54,634 bases of DNA from CAVVTR01 sp963751245 (GTDB lineage Bacteria; Acidobacteriota; Thermoanaerobaculia; Thermoanaerobaculales; Thermoanaerobaculaceae). Position numbers and translations under genes: made by a program. The stretch spans positions 1 to 54,634 of the forward strand of contig CAVVTR010000018.1 in NCBI GenBank assembly GCA_963751245.1. The letters are read 5' to 3'. Under the pieces are notes generated by a model, which did not search any database, was not told the origin of the DNA, and was given only the letters and a program-made list of their open reading frames with translations. Of the stretch, positions 36,798 through 44,306 are shown in pieces (positions within the stretch are counted from its first letter, which is position 1; each line of letters begins with the position of its first letter).

Positions 36798-39700
36798 GGG
36801 TCTCCACCGGCGTGGCGTCGGCCCTGGCGAGGCTGGCGGCCTGGGACGCCCCGTTTCTGCCCGTCGTCGAGGACGTCCGGCGCTGTGGGGACGGAGTGGA
36901 GATCCGCTGCGAGCAGGGGGGCGTTCCCCTCGACGGCGCCCGGCGCTGGCCGGCGGCCCAGCGCCGGGCGGCCGCGGTGCAGCTGGTGGCGGCCGCGGCG
37001 TTCCTCTACGAGCGCGGCTGGTACCCGGGCCGGCGGCTGCTGCGCTGCGCCCGGCTGCATCGCTTCGACGGCTCGGTCCGGCTGCGACTGGCGGAGCTGC
37101 CCGCGCGCCGCCTGGACGACCCCGCCACCGACCGGCGCCTCCGCCACGTGGCGGTGGCGTCGCCCGACCTCCAGGCGAGGGTGCTGCTCCCCCTCCTCGA
37201 CGGGCTCCTCCCCGGGCGGCGCGAGACGTTGCGCGCGGTCCTGGCCGGCCGGCCGCCCTGGGAGGCGCCGCGCTCGCTGATCCGCGAGCTCGCAGGACGG
37301 GGCGGCGGGGCGATGCGCCACCCGGGCGGTTTCGGGCGGGCGCTGTGGGCCCGGCGCTTCGAGGTGCCCCGGCGCGGTGTGTTCCGGGTGCCCGAGCCGG
37401 AGGTGATGGACGGGATCGTCGCGGCGGCCCGTCTCGCGGCCGTGGCGGAGGGCGCCGGCGAGGAGGTGGCCGGAGGGCCCTGGGAGGAGCAGGACGTGGC
37501 CCGCCTGCAGGCGAGGGCGGTGGCCGCGGACCGTGACTCCACCCTGCTCACCACCTACGCGGTCCCCGGCGGGGCTGCGGTGACGATGGGGCTGCGGGGC
37601 CAGGCCGTCTGGGTGCTGGCGTGGGACGCCGAGGCTGCGCACCGCATCGCCGCCGAGGCCGAGGAGGCCGGGAGGCGGGCGCCGTACGCGGCCCGGGAGA
37701 TCCTCGAGCAGGCGGCCGCCGCGGGCTTCCGGCCGGACCGCCGGTCCGCGGAACGCGGAGGGGACCGGCGCGCGCTGAGCTCCCCTTCCGCCCGCCGGGT
37801 GCTGGCGTGGCTGGAGTGCGCCCCCATCGGGCTCGGCGTGGACGAGCTCGAGGCCCTCGACGAGGCGGCGCGGCCGGCCCTGGAGGAGCTGGAGCGGCTC
37901 GGGCTGGTGCACCGGAGCGGCGGTGTGGCGCGCGCCCACGGCCCGCTCCGCGAGCCGGACCCCGCGCGGCTCGAGGCCATGGCGGCGCGCTTGCCGCGCG
38001 GCTCGGTGCGCGCCCTCGTGGCCTCCGCCATGCTCGGGGGCGGGCGAGCGCCCCTGGTGGCGTGGTGCCGGGACCGGCTGGAGGCGGGCGAGGGCGGCCC
38101 GGTGGCGGAGGTGGCGCGCGCGCTCCCGGACGACGCCGCGCTCGCGGTGCTCGGGGCCGAGGCCGCCCTCGGGCGCGGCGCGCTGGCCGAGGCGGAGCGG
38201 CTCCTGGACGGTGTCGAGGCGCCGCGGCGCACCGCCGCGTGGCACGCCCTCGCGGCGTGGTGGGCGGAGCTGGCGGGGGTCGACGGGCGCGCCGAGGCGG
38301 AGCTCGCCGGCGCGGCGGGCGCCGGTCTGCCCGCGCGTCTGGCCGCACGGGCCGCCCTGGTCGAGGCCGAGGTGGCGCGGCGGAAGGGCGACCAGCAGAG
38401 GCGGCTGGCGGCGCTCCGGAGGGCCCGCGAGGTGGCCCCCGGGCTGCCCGACGCGGCGATCTTCGAGGCCGCCGAGGCGGGGCGGCGGGAGCTCGCGCTG
38501 CTGATCCGGGCCCGGCGGTGCCGGTGGTCCGGCGACACGCGGGCGCGTGCCCTTCACGTGCTGGGCTACGGCCTCTTCGAGGAGGGGCGGCTGGCAGAGG
38601 CGGCGGCGGCGTTCCGGGTGGCGCTGCGCGCCGTCACCGGGGAGGACCTCGTCCTCCTGGGGACCGTGCACGCGGACCTGGGGAGCTGCGAGCTGCTGCT
38701 GGACCGGTGGCCCTCCGCGGAACGCCACCTCCTGGTGGCCGAGCGCATCCTGGAGCGGTGCGGCTCGAGGCGGGCCGTCACCGTCGTGCGGGCCAACCGC
38801 GGCGTGCTCGCCTGCGACCGCCTCGACTGGAGGCTGGCCGCCGAGCTCGGGGAGCACGCCTGGAGGCACGCCGAGGAGAGGGACGACTGCTCTGCCTGGC
38901 TGTGCCGGTTCGAGAAGGCGAGGGCGGACCTCGCGAGGGGCGACGCGACGGGCGTGCGGCGCGTCCTGCCGCGGCTCGAGGCGGGCTCGGCCCGCCACCT
39001 GGGCGTGGGCGCCGTGCGCCAGGCCCTCGCGGCGGTCCGCGCGCACCTGGCCCTCGCCGAGGGGGACCTCGCGGTGGCGTGCCGCGAGGTCGGAGAGGCG
39101 GAGCCGGGGGAGCGCGAGCTCATCGCAGCCGTCGGCCGGGGGGAACGCGGCGAGGAGCCCGACCCCGGCCTTCCCGCCCGGTGGGGCCTCGCCATCACGG
39201 CGCGGCTGCTCGCCCTGTGGCGGCGGGGACGCGAGGAGGAGGCGCGAGACGTTCTCACGGCCGGCCTCGCGCGCTCTCCCCGGGAGGCCGCCGTGGGGTT
39301 CGTCCGCTTCGCCGCAATCCTGGGGCGCCGGGGTGAGGCCCCGGACGGCGACTGGATCCCGCTCCGCCGGCGGGTGGAGGCGGCCCTGCGGTCGGCCGGG
39401 CTGGAGGCCTGGCTGGGACAGGGGCGCGCCCCCGGCGCGGCCGACGGTGTGCGGCTGGTCAGGGCGCTGGACGGGATCGTCAACGCGGGCACCGACGCCT
39501 GGCGGGAGTCGAGGCTCGTGGAGCTGGCCTCGGCGCTCGGGCTCGCGGGTCTCGAGATCCGGCGCGGGGGGTGCGTGCTGGGCGCGTGGGGGGATCTCGA
39601 CGACGCCGCTCTCGAGGTCGGCGCCGGGGCGGCCCGGGTGCGTGCCGGGGGAGGCCGGGACCCGGTGGTGCGTCCGGTGGCCGAGCTTCTCGCCCGCTTC

Positions 39701-40681
39701 GCCTCGGGGCTGGCCGGCGGCGACGGTGAGGATGAAGGCGCCGACCAACGCGCGGCCTCCATCCTGGGCACCAGCGAGGCCCTCGCGGCGGTGCGCCGGG
39801 AAGTGGCCACCTGGGCGCCGCTGCCGGTCACGGTGCTCATCACCGGTGAGCCGGGGACGGGTAAGGAGCTGGTCGCCCGGGAGCTCCACAGGCTGAGCGG
39901 ACGGAGAGGGGACTTCGTCCCGGTCAACTGCGCGGGGCTCCCCTCCACCCTCCTGGAGGCCGAGCTCTTCGGCGTCAGCCGCGGCGCGTTCACCGGTGCG
40001 GACCGCGACCGCCCCGGCCTGGTGGAGGCGGCGGCGGGCGGCACGCTCTTCCTCGACGAGGTGGGTGAGCTGCCCCGGGAGCTGCAGGCCAAGCTCCTCC
40101 GGCTCCTCCAGGAGAAGGAGGTGCGCCGGGTGGGCTCCACGGCCTCGCGGGTGGTGGACGTGAGGTTCGTGGCCGCCACGAACCGTCCCCTGGCCACCGA
40201 CGCCGAGTCGGGCCGGCTCCGCCTCGACCTCTATTACCGGCTCGCCACCGCGGTGATCGACGTGCCGCCGCTGCGCGAGCGGCCCGCCGACGTGGGCGTC
40301 CTGGCCACGCACTTCGCGGCCCGGCTGGCCCGGGAGTTCGCCCGGCCGGGGGTCACCCTGTCCCCCGATGCGGTCACCTTCCTCCAGCAGCTCCCCTGGC
40401 CCGGCAACGTCCGCGAGCTGGAGGCGGCGGTGGCACAGGCGGTGGCGGCGGCGGGGCCCGGAGAGCGGCTGGGACCGGACCGCTTCCCGCACCCCGGCGG
40501 CGACGGCGGACGGGCGGCGCCCCTGCCCTCCTGGGAGGAGGCGGTGCGGCGGTTCCGCCGGGACTACCTGACCCGCCTGCTCGAGGAGTGCGGCGGCAAT
40601 CGCTCGGAGGCCGCGAGGCGCGCGGGCATCACCCGGCAGGCCCTGCTCTACCACCTGCGCAAGCTCGATCTCGGCCGCTGA
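36794..40681 (+). CDS. Composite sigma-54-dependent activator with degenerate kinase/NTPase and TPR front end
   Basis: A 1295-residue protein starting at GTG 36794 (GTGA overlap with aroA). The C-terminus is a complete NtrC-type activator: Walker A GEPGTGKE at about 1018, GAFTGA at 1064-1069 (sigma-54 contact loop), Walker B GGTLFLDEVGEL, the RRVGSTASRVVDVRFVAATN stretch (split) and a Fis-type helix-turn-helix (ECGGNRSEAARRAGITRQAL, about 1265-1290). Residues 1-200 look like a protein kinase stripped of catalytic residues: QLVAAAAFLYERGW is followed by YPG where HRD should be, and there is no DFG. About 230-420 ends in a winged-helix-like ARPALEELERLGLVHRSGG, as in STAND NTPases, without a P-loop. 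About 450-870 are TPR-like helices, and 880-980 a GAF-like segment. Domain calls before 980 are inference. Confidence 0.85.
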   Translation: MRVSTGVASALARLAAWDAPFLPVVEDVRRCGDGVEIRCEQGGVPLDGARRWPAAQRRAAAVQLVAAAAFLYERGWYPGRRLLRCARLHRFDGSVRLRLAELPARRLDDPATDRRLRHVAVASPDLQARVLLPLLDGLLPGRRETLRAVLAGRPPWEAPRSLIRELAGRGGGAMRHPGGFGRALWARRFEVPRRGVFRVPEPEVMDGIVAAARLAAVAEGAGEEVAGGPWEEQDVARLQARAVAADRDSTLLTTYAVPGGAAVTMGLRGQAVWVLAWDAEAAHRIAAEAEEAGRRAPYAAREILEQAAAAGFRPDRRSAERGGDRRALSSPSARRVLAWLECAPIGLGVDELEALDEAARPALEELERLGLVHRSGGVARAHGPLREPDPARLEAMAARLPRGSVRALVASAMLGGGRAPLVAWCRDRLEAGEGGPVAEVARALPDDAALAVLGAEAALGRGALAEAERLLDGVEAPRRTAAWHALAAWWAELAGVDGRAEAELAGAAGAGLPARLAARAALVEAEVARRKGDQQRRLAALRRAREVAPGLPDAAIFEAAEAGRRELALLIRARRCRWSGDTRARALHVLGYGLFEEGRLAEAAAAFRVALRAVTGEDLVLLGTVHADLGSCELLLDRWPSAERHLLVAERILERCGSRRAVTVVRANRGVLACDRLDWRLAAELGEHAWRHAEERDDCSAWLCRFEKARADLARGDATGVRRVLPRLEAGSARHLGVGAVRQALAAVRAHLALAEGDLAVACREVGEAEPGERELIAAVGRGERGEEPDPGLPARWGLAITARLLALWRRGREEEARDVLTAGLARSPREAAVGFVRFAAILGRRGEAPDGDWIPLRRRVEAALRSAGLEAWLGQGRAPGAADGVRLVRALDGIVNAGTDAWRESRLVELASALGLAGLEIRRGGCVLGAWGDLDDAALEVGAGAARVRAGGGRDPVVRPVAELLARFASGLAGGDGEDEGADQRAASILGTSEALAAVRREVATWAPLPVTVLITGEPGTGKELVARELHRLSGRRGDFVPVNCAGLPSTLLEAELFGVSRGAFTGADRDRPGLVEAAAGGTLFLDEVGELPRELQAKLLRLLQEKEVRRVGSTASRVVDVRFVAATNRPLATDAESGRLRLDLYYRLATAVIDVPPLRERPADVGVLATHFAARLAREFARPGVTLSPDAVTFLQQLPWPGNVRELEAAVAQAVAAAGPGERLGPDRFPHPGGDGGRAAPLPSWEEAVRRFRRDYLTRLLEECGGNRSEAARRAGITRQALLYHLRKLDLGR

Positions 40682-40689
40682 GCGTGGAC

Positions 40690-40695
40690 TATACT
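40690..40695 (+). promoter_or_regulatory. Putative leaderless -10 element
   Basis: TATACT followed by CGGAGC and the ATG at 40702. The arrangement TATACTCGGA-N2-ATG is also found before the methyltransferase gene on the opposite strand at 51815-51801. No clear -35. Confidence 0.5.
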
Positions 40696-40701
40696 CGGAG
40701 C

Positions 40702-41394
40702 ATGGTCCTCGCATCGATGGTGCTCCTGGCACAGATCGGGCTGATGCAGCCGCTGGCGGCGGGGCAGCAGAGCCTCTACGAGCAGCACGTGGACGGCTTC
40801 CCCAAGGCCGCCTGGGTGGTCGACGACGACGTGCCGGTGAACACCTCGCCGCAGCTCGACGGCCACCTCGCCGAGGTCCTCCACAAGGGCGACTTCCAGC
40901 AGGTCGCCGGGCTGGGTACGCCGGTCCTGCACAGCGGCGTCTTCAAGGGGCTCGAGGCGGTGGTCGCGGTGCCGCTGGGCGCCGGCGGGGCGAGGCGCCG
41001 CCCGGGCTACCTGGTCGCCAGCCACATCGCCGTGTTCGAGACCCTCCTCGGCCACTGCTCCCCCGGCGACGTCCTCTTCGCCTCGGTGACGGGGGCGCGC
41101 CGGATCGCGGGTGTGGACGGATTCGTCCTGGACGTGAGCGTGTGGCTGAGACGGGGCGAGGGCGTGCCCTCACGGGTGCTTTCCGGGCCCAACTCGGCAC
41201 CGGGGCTCGCCTTCTTCGCGGGCACGGACGGGGGCGCGGCGGTGGGGCTCGACGGCAGGGTCGTCGTGCTCGGCCGCGACGGCGCCGAGGTGTGGAGGTC
41301 CCCCGCAGGTCCCCGCTTCGTCCTGAACGGACAGGGCTCCGCGGGCTTCGAAGTGACGGGACCCGACGGGACCGTCACCGTGCCCCTGCCCTGA
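40702..41394 (+). CDS. Hypothetical protein, unknown function
   Basis: The 230-residue product starts at ATG 40702; a second ATG at 40717 is possible. The N-terminus has a short hydrophobic stretch (VLASMVLLAQIGLMQPLAAG) that may be a weak signal or anchor. The rest is predicted as mixed beta with no motif that I recognise (PAAWVV-like start, SHIAVFETLLGHCSPGDVLF, GLDGRVVVLGRDGAEVWRSP). It lies 20 bases behind the sigma-54 regulator but has its own -10, so it may be expressed separately. It ends convergent with a minus-strand terminator. Confidence 0.6.
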   Translation: MVLASMVLLAQIGLMQPLAAGQQSLYEQHVDGFPKAAWVVDDDVPVNTSPQLDGHLAEVLHKGDFQQVAGLGTPVLHSGVFKGLEAVVAVPLGAGGARRRPGYLVASHIAVFETLLGHCSPGDVLFASVTGARRIAGVDGFVLDVSVWLRRGEGVPSRVLSGPNSAPGLAFFAGTDGGAAVGLDGRVVVLGRDGAEVWRSPAGPRFVLNGQGSAGFEVTGPDGTVTVPLP

Positions 41395-41415
41395 CACGGC
41401 GCGGTGCTGCCTGAG

Positions 41416-41445
41416 AAAAAAAGATGGCGGGCTGTCGGGCCCGCC
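41416..41445 (-). terminator. Minus-strand intrinsic terminator
   Basis: On the minus strand a 7-base-pair GC stem (41445-41439 with 41432-41426, six-base loop) is followed by ATC and seven Ts (41422-41416). There is no T-run on the plus side, so it serves a minus-strand transcript, yet no minus-strand gene precedes it. Confidence 0.65.
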
Positions 41446-41640
41446 AGGAAGAAGGAGGAGGTTGGATGCTTGCGTTCAGGTCGTGGCTGGTGCCCTCCTG
41501 TCCGCAACATTTCCCAAAGCAAGTCTGGTGCCAGGTTTATTCCAGCGCTGTCACCCGCAGTGGTCCCGCTTTCGTCTTACTGGTCAAATGGTTTAGTTGC
41601 AGTGTCTTGGATGATGAATTCACGCGCCCTGGGCCGATCC
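41416..41640 (-). ncRNA. Candidate non-coding RNA, family not recognised
   Basis: Inferred from three signs: a minus-strand terminator with no upstream gene, a local fall in G+C, and nested complementary segments just before the terminator (CTTGC with GCAAG, enclosing CAGG with CCTG, enclosing GGC-ACCA-GCC). The 5' end is not fixed; a weak TTCATC-N17-TAAACC lies around 41590-41630 on this strand. I compared it by eye with 6S, SRP, RNase P, tmRNA and common riboswitch cores and found no match. Confidence 0.3.
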
Positions 41641-41840
41641 CGGAGGACGGTGTGGCGACGTGTCGCCGGGTCATCGGGTCCCGGGCGCCGGCGGCGCCGT
41701 GACGGGGAAGTGCCCGGATGGCCGCCCGGGCGTGTCGTGTTGGCGCGGTCCCGGGCCGTATGCCACGAGGCGTCCTCCAAGGAGGACGATGGTGCTCGCG
41801 GCCGCCGGGCAGCGGGTCCGCCGTCTCGCCGGCGGCGCCC

Positions 41841-41869
41841 TTGCATGAGCCCCGTGCCTGTGGTAGAAA
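41841..41869 (+). promoter_or_regulatory. Probable acpP-fabF promoter
   Basis: TTGCAT (41841-41846), 17 bases, TAGAAA (41864-41869). The start near 41876 gives a leader of under 40 bases that includes AAGGAG before the acpP ATG. Confidence 0.48.
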
Positions 41870-41912
41870 TCCTCTCGCTGGCGAACTTGCCAACTACGAA
41901 GGAGACTCGTGA

Positions 41913-42152
41913 ATGAACGTCGAGCAGAAGGTCAAGGATATCATTGTGCAGCAGCTTGGTGTGGATCCGGAGAAGGTGAAGCCGGCTGCTTCCTTCGTCG
42001 AAGACCTCGGGGCTGACTCCCTCGACACCGTCGAGCTGGTCATGGCGTTCGAGGAGGAGTTCGGCGTCGAGATTCCCGACGAGGATGCCGAGAAGATCCG
42101 CACCGTCGGCGACGCGATCTCCTACCTCCAGGAGCACGTGAAGGAGGCGTGA
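41913..42152 (+). CDS. acpP: Acyl carrier protein
   Basis: The 79-residue acidic protein starts at ATG 41913 with AAGGAG about ten bases upstream. The phosphopantetheine site is the serine of GADSLDTVELVMAFEEEFG, in the standard ADSLD motif. It carries growing acyl chains in type II fatty acid synthesis. The coding sequence is noticeably less GC-rich at its start than neighbours, common for highly expressed small genes. fabF starts within its stop codon, the classic acpP-fabF pairing. Confidence 0.97.
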   Translation: MNVEQKVKDIIVQQLGVDPEKVKPAASFVEDLGADSLDTVELVMAFEEEFGVEIPDEDAEKIRTVGDAISYLQEHVKEA

Positions 42153-43393
42153 TGTCCCGCCGGGTCGTGATCACCGGCATCGGGCTGGTCTCCCCCCTGG
42201 GCATCGGGACCGCGGAAACGTGGGCGGGACTGACTGCCGGGCGTACCGGCATCGGTCCCATCACGCGTTTCGAGACCGGGCCCGACTTTCCCGTGCGGAT
42301 CGCCGGAGAGGTGAAGGGGTTCGACTCCTCCCGGTGGTTCGACCCCAAGGAGGCGCGCCGTTACGACACCTTCGTCCACTACGGCGTGGCGGCGGCGGAC
42401 ATGGCCGTGGCCTCGTCGGGGCTGGTGATCGACGAGTCCAACGCGGAGCGGGTGGGGGTGGTGATCGGATCCGGGATCGGCGGTCTCCCGCTCATCGAGC
42501 AGACCCACGACACGCTGGTGCAGAAGGGACCGCGGCGGGTCACGCCGTTCTTCATCCCCGGCGCCATCGTCAACATGACCGCCGGGGTGGTGTCCATCCG
42601 CACCGGTGCCAAGGGCCCCAACATGGCGACGTGCACCGCCTGCTCCACCGGAGCGCACGCGATCGGGGACGCCTACCTGTACATCAAGAGCGGCTACTGC
42701 GAGGCGGCCATCTGCGGGGGGACGGAGTCGGTGCTCAGCCCGCTCACGGTGGCCGGGTTCGCCTCCATGAAGGCGCTCTCCACGCGCAACGACGACCCGA
42801 CGCGGGCCTCCCGCCCCTGGGACCGCGACCGTGACGGCTTCGTCATCGGCGAGGGCGCCGGCATCCTGGTGATCGAGGAGCTGGAGTTCGCCCTCGCGCG
42901 GGGAGCCAACATCATCTGCGAGATCCTTGGCTTCGGGATGTCCGGTGATGCGTTCCACATCACGGCGCCCTCGGACGACGGGGACGGCCCGGCGAGAGTG
43001 ATGCAGTGTGCCCTCGACCACGCCGGCCTGGCGGCGGAGGCGGTCGACTACATCAACGCCCACGGGACCTCGACGCCCCACGGCGACCGCATCGAGACCG
43101 TGGCGATGAAGCGGATCTTCGGCGAGCACGCCTACCGGCTCTCGGTGTCCTCGACCAAGTCGGCGACCGGCCACCTGCTCGGCGCCGCCGGGGGCCTGGA
43201 GACCGCGGTCACGGCGCTGGTCGTGGCCAACGACATCGTGCCGCCGACGCTCAACCTCGACAACCCCGACGAAGGGTGCGACCTGGACTACACGCCGCAT
43301 CACGCGAAGTCCCGCGAGATCCGCGTGGCCATGTCCAACTCCTTCGGCTTCGGGGGCACCAACGCCTGCATCGTCCTCGGCAAGCCGCGGTGA
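42152..43393 (+). CDS. fabF: 3-oxoacyl-ACP synthase II (KAS II)
   Basis: The 413-residue condensing enzyme starts at ATG 42152 (TGATG junction with acpP; AAGGAGG at proper distance). A GTG three bases earlier is also in frame but too close to the ribosome site. The catalytic triad is present: Cys in ATCTACSTGAHA, His in NAHGTSTPHGD and His in SATGHLLGAAGG. SFGFGGTNACIVL closes the fold. It elongates acyl-ACP with malonyl-ACP in the cytoplasm. Length and motifs are standard. Confidence 0.97.
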   Translation: MSRRVVITGIGLVSPLGIGTAETWAGLTAGRTGIGPITRFETGPDFPVRIAGEVKGFDSSRWFDPKEARRYDTFVHYGVAAADMAVASSGLVIDESNAERVGVVIGSGIGGLPLIEQTHDTLVQKGPRRVTPFFIPGAIVNMTAGVVSIRTGAKGPNMATCTACSTGAHAIGDAYLYIKSGYCEAAICGGTESVLSPLTVAGFASMKALSTRNDDPTRASRPWDRDRDGFVIGEGAGILVIEELEFALARGANIICEILGFGMSGDAFHITAPSDDGDGPARVMQCALDHAGLAAEAVDYINAHGTSTPHGDRIETVAMKRIFGEHAYRLSVSSTKSATGHLLGAAGGLETAVTALVVANDIVPPTLNLDNPDEGCDLDYTPHHAKSREIRVAMSNSFGFGGTNACIVLGKPR

Positions 43394-43502
43394 GCCCGCA
43401 CGGCTCCCGCGGCTCCTTCCTTCCCTCCCCACCAGGGGATTCGCTATGCTAAAGCTTGAATTCACAAGCGGCCCGCGGAGCGCGGGCGGATAGGGGGTGG
43501 TT

Positions 43503-44297
43503 ATGAAGGCGTGCGTGCTGGTTGCCTATGTCCCGGACACGGCTTCGATCATCAAGGTCGGTGCCGCCGGCAACCGCATCGACGAGACCGGAATCAAGTG
43601 GATCGTGTCTCCCTACGACGAGTACGCCCTCGAGGAGGGCATCCGCGTCAAGGAGGCCGGCGGACAGCCCGTGACCGTGATCTCGTACGGTCCGGAGCGG
43701 GCCCAGCAGGGCCTGCGGGAGTGTCTCGCCCGCGGCGCCGACGCCGCCATCCACGTGCCCGGTGGTGACAGCACCTTCGGCGATGCGTGGGCGGTGGCGC
43801 GGGTGCTCGCGGCCGCCGTGGCCAAAGCGGGGCCGTTCGACCTGGTCTTCGCAGGGGTCAAGGGCGTCGGCGACGACCAGTCGCTGGTCGGCCCCATGGT
43901 CGCCGAGCTGCTGGACATCCCGCACGTGGCCAACGTCGTCCACATCGACTACTCCGGCGACGGCATCACCGCTCACCGCGAGGTGGAGGGCGGGACCGAG
44001 GTCGTGAAGGCCTCCCTGCCCTGTCTCATCGCGGCGCAGAAGGGCCTGAACGAGCCCCGCTACCCCTCCCTGAAGGGGATCATGGCTGCCAAGAGGGTGC
44101 CCATCCAGACCTTCCAGCTGGCGGACCTCGGCCTGGACGAAGGACAGCTGGCCGCGGACGGCGCCGGTTGCCGGTGGCGCACGCTGGAGCTTCCCCCGCC
44201 GAAGGCCGAGGGCAAGATCATCAACGGAGAAGAGGACCCGGCGGCGGCGGCGCGGGAGCTCGTGCGGTTGCTCAGGGACGAGGCGAAGGCCTTCTAG
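43503..44297 (+). CDS. etfB: Electron transfer flavoprotein beta subunit
   Basis: The 264-residue protein starts at ATG 43503 behind AGGGGGTGG; a GTG two codons earlier overlaps that site. ETF-beta features: KACVLVAYVPDTASIIKV at the start, SPYDEYALEEGIRVKEAGG, GVKGVGDDQSLVGPMVAELLDIPH and the signature VKASLPCLIAAQKGLNEPRYPSLKGIMAAK (given here in parts). Together with EtfA it accepts electrons from acyl-CoA dehydrogenases. A 7-base-pair hairpin (43471-43487) lies just before the ribosome site, and a TATGCT hexamer at 43446-43451 may be the -10. Confidence 0.95.
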   Translation: MKACVLVAYVPDTASIIKVGAAGNRIDETGIKWIVSPYDEYALEEGIRVKEAGGQPVTVISYGPERAQQGLRECLARGADAAIHVPGGDSTFGDAWAVARVLAAAVAKAGPFDLVFAGVKGVGDDQSLVGPMVAELLDIPHVANVVHIDYSGDGITAHREVEGGTEVVKASLPCLIAAQKGLNEPRYPSLKGIMAAKRVPIQTFQLADLGLDEGQLAADGAGCRWRTLELPPPKAEGKIINGEEDPAAAARELVRLLRDEAKAF

Positions 44298-44306
44298 GAG
44301 GGGATC

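Larger units (their letters stand above)
41395..41840. other. Non-coding region upstream of acpP (no gene seen on plus)
   Basis: No convincing protein gene is found here. The stretch 41461-41620 is about 52% G+C by hand count against about 70% around it. The rest is GC-rich with inverted repeats: GGCGAC-GT-GTCGCC at 41654-41667 and CGTCCTCC-AA-GGAGGACG at 41771-41788. A minus-strand terminator is at 41416-41445. Confidence 0.6.

Noticed and set aside
41461..41620. Resemblance of CCACTG and CAGGAG pieces on the minus strand to a cobalamin riboswitch.
   Set aside because: The order and spacing of the B12-box elements do not fit, and no downstream minus-strand gene would be controlled.
41831..41845. 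Sigma-54-like GG-N10-GC with TTGCA upstream of acpP, tempting because a sigma-54 activator lies just upstream.
   Set aside because: The -24 half matches poorly, GG-N10-GC is frequent by chance at this G+C, and the same TTGCAT sits 17 bases before TAGAAA, so a sigma-70 reading explains it better.
41537..41893. Possible 118-residue minus-strand protein in the acpP upstream region.
   Set aside because: Arginine/proline-rich composition without motif or ribosome site, and the G+C content changes abruptly inside it, unlike a real gene here.
43471..43487. Hairpin just before the etfB ribosome site as a riboswitch or attenuator.
   Set aside because: Only seven base pairs with a three-base loop and no alternative structure; it may tune translation but shows no switch.
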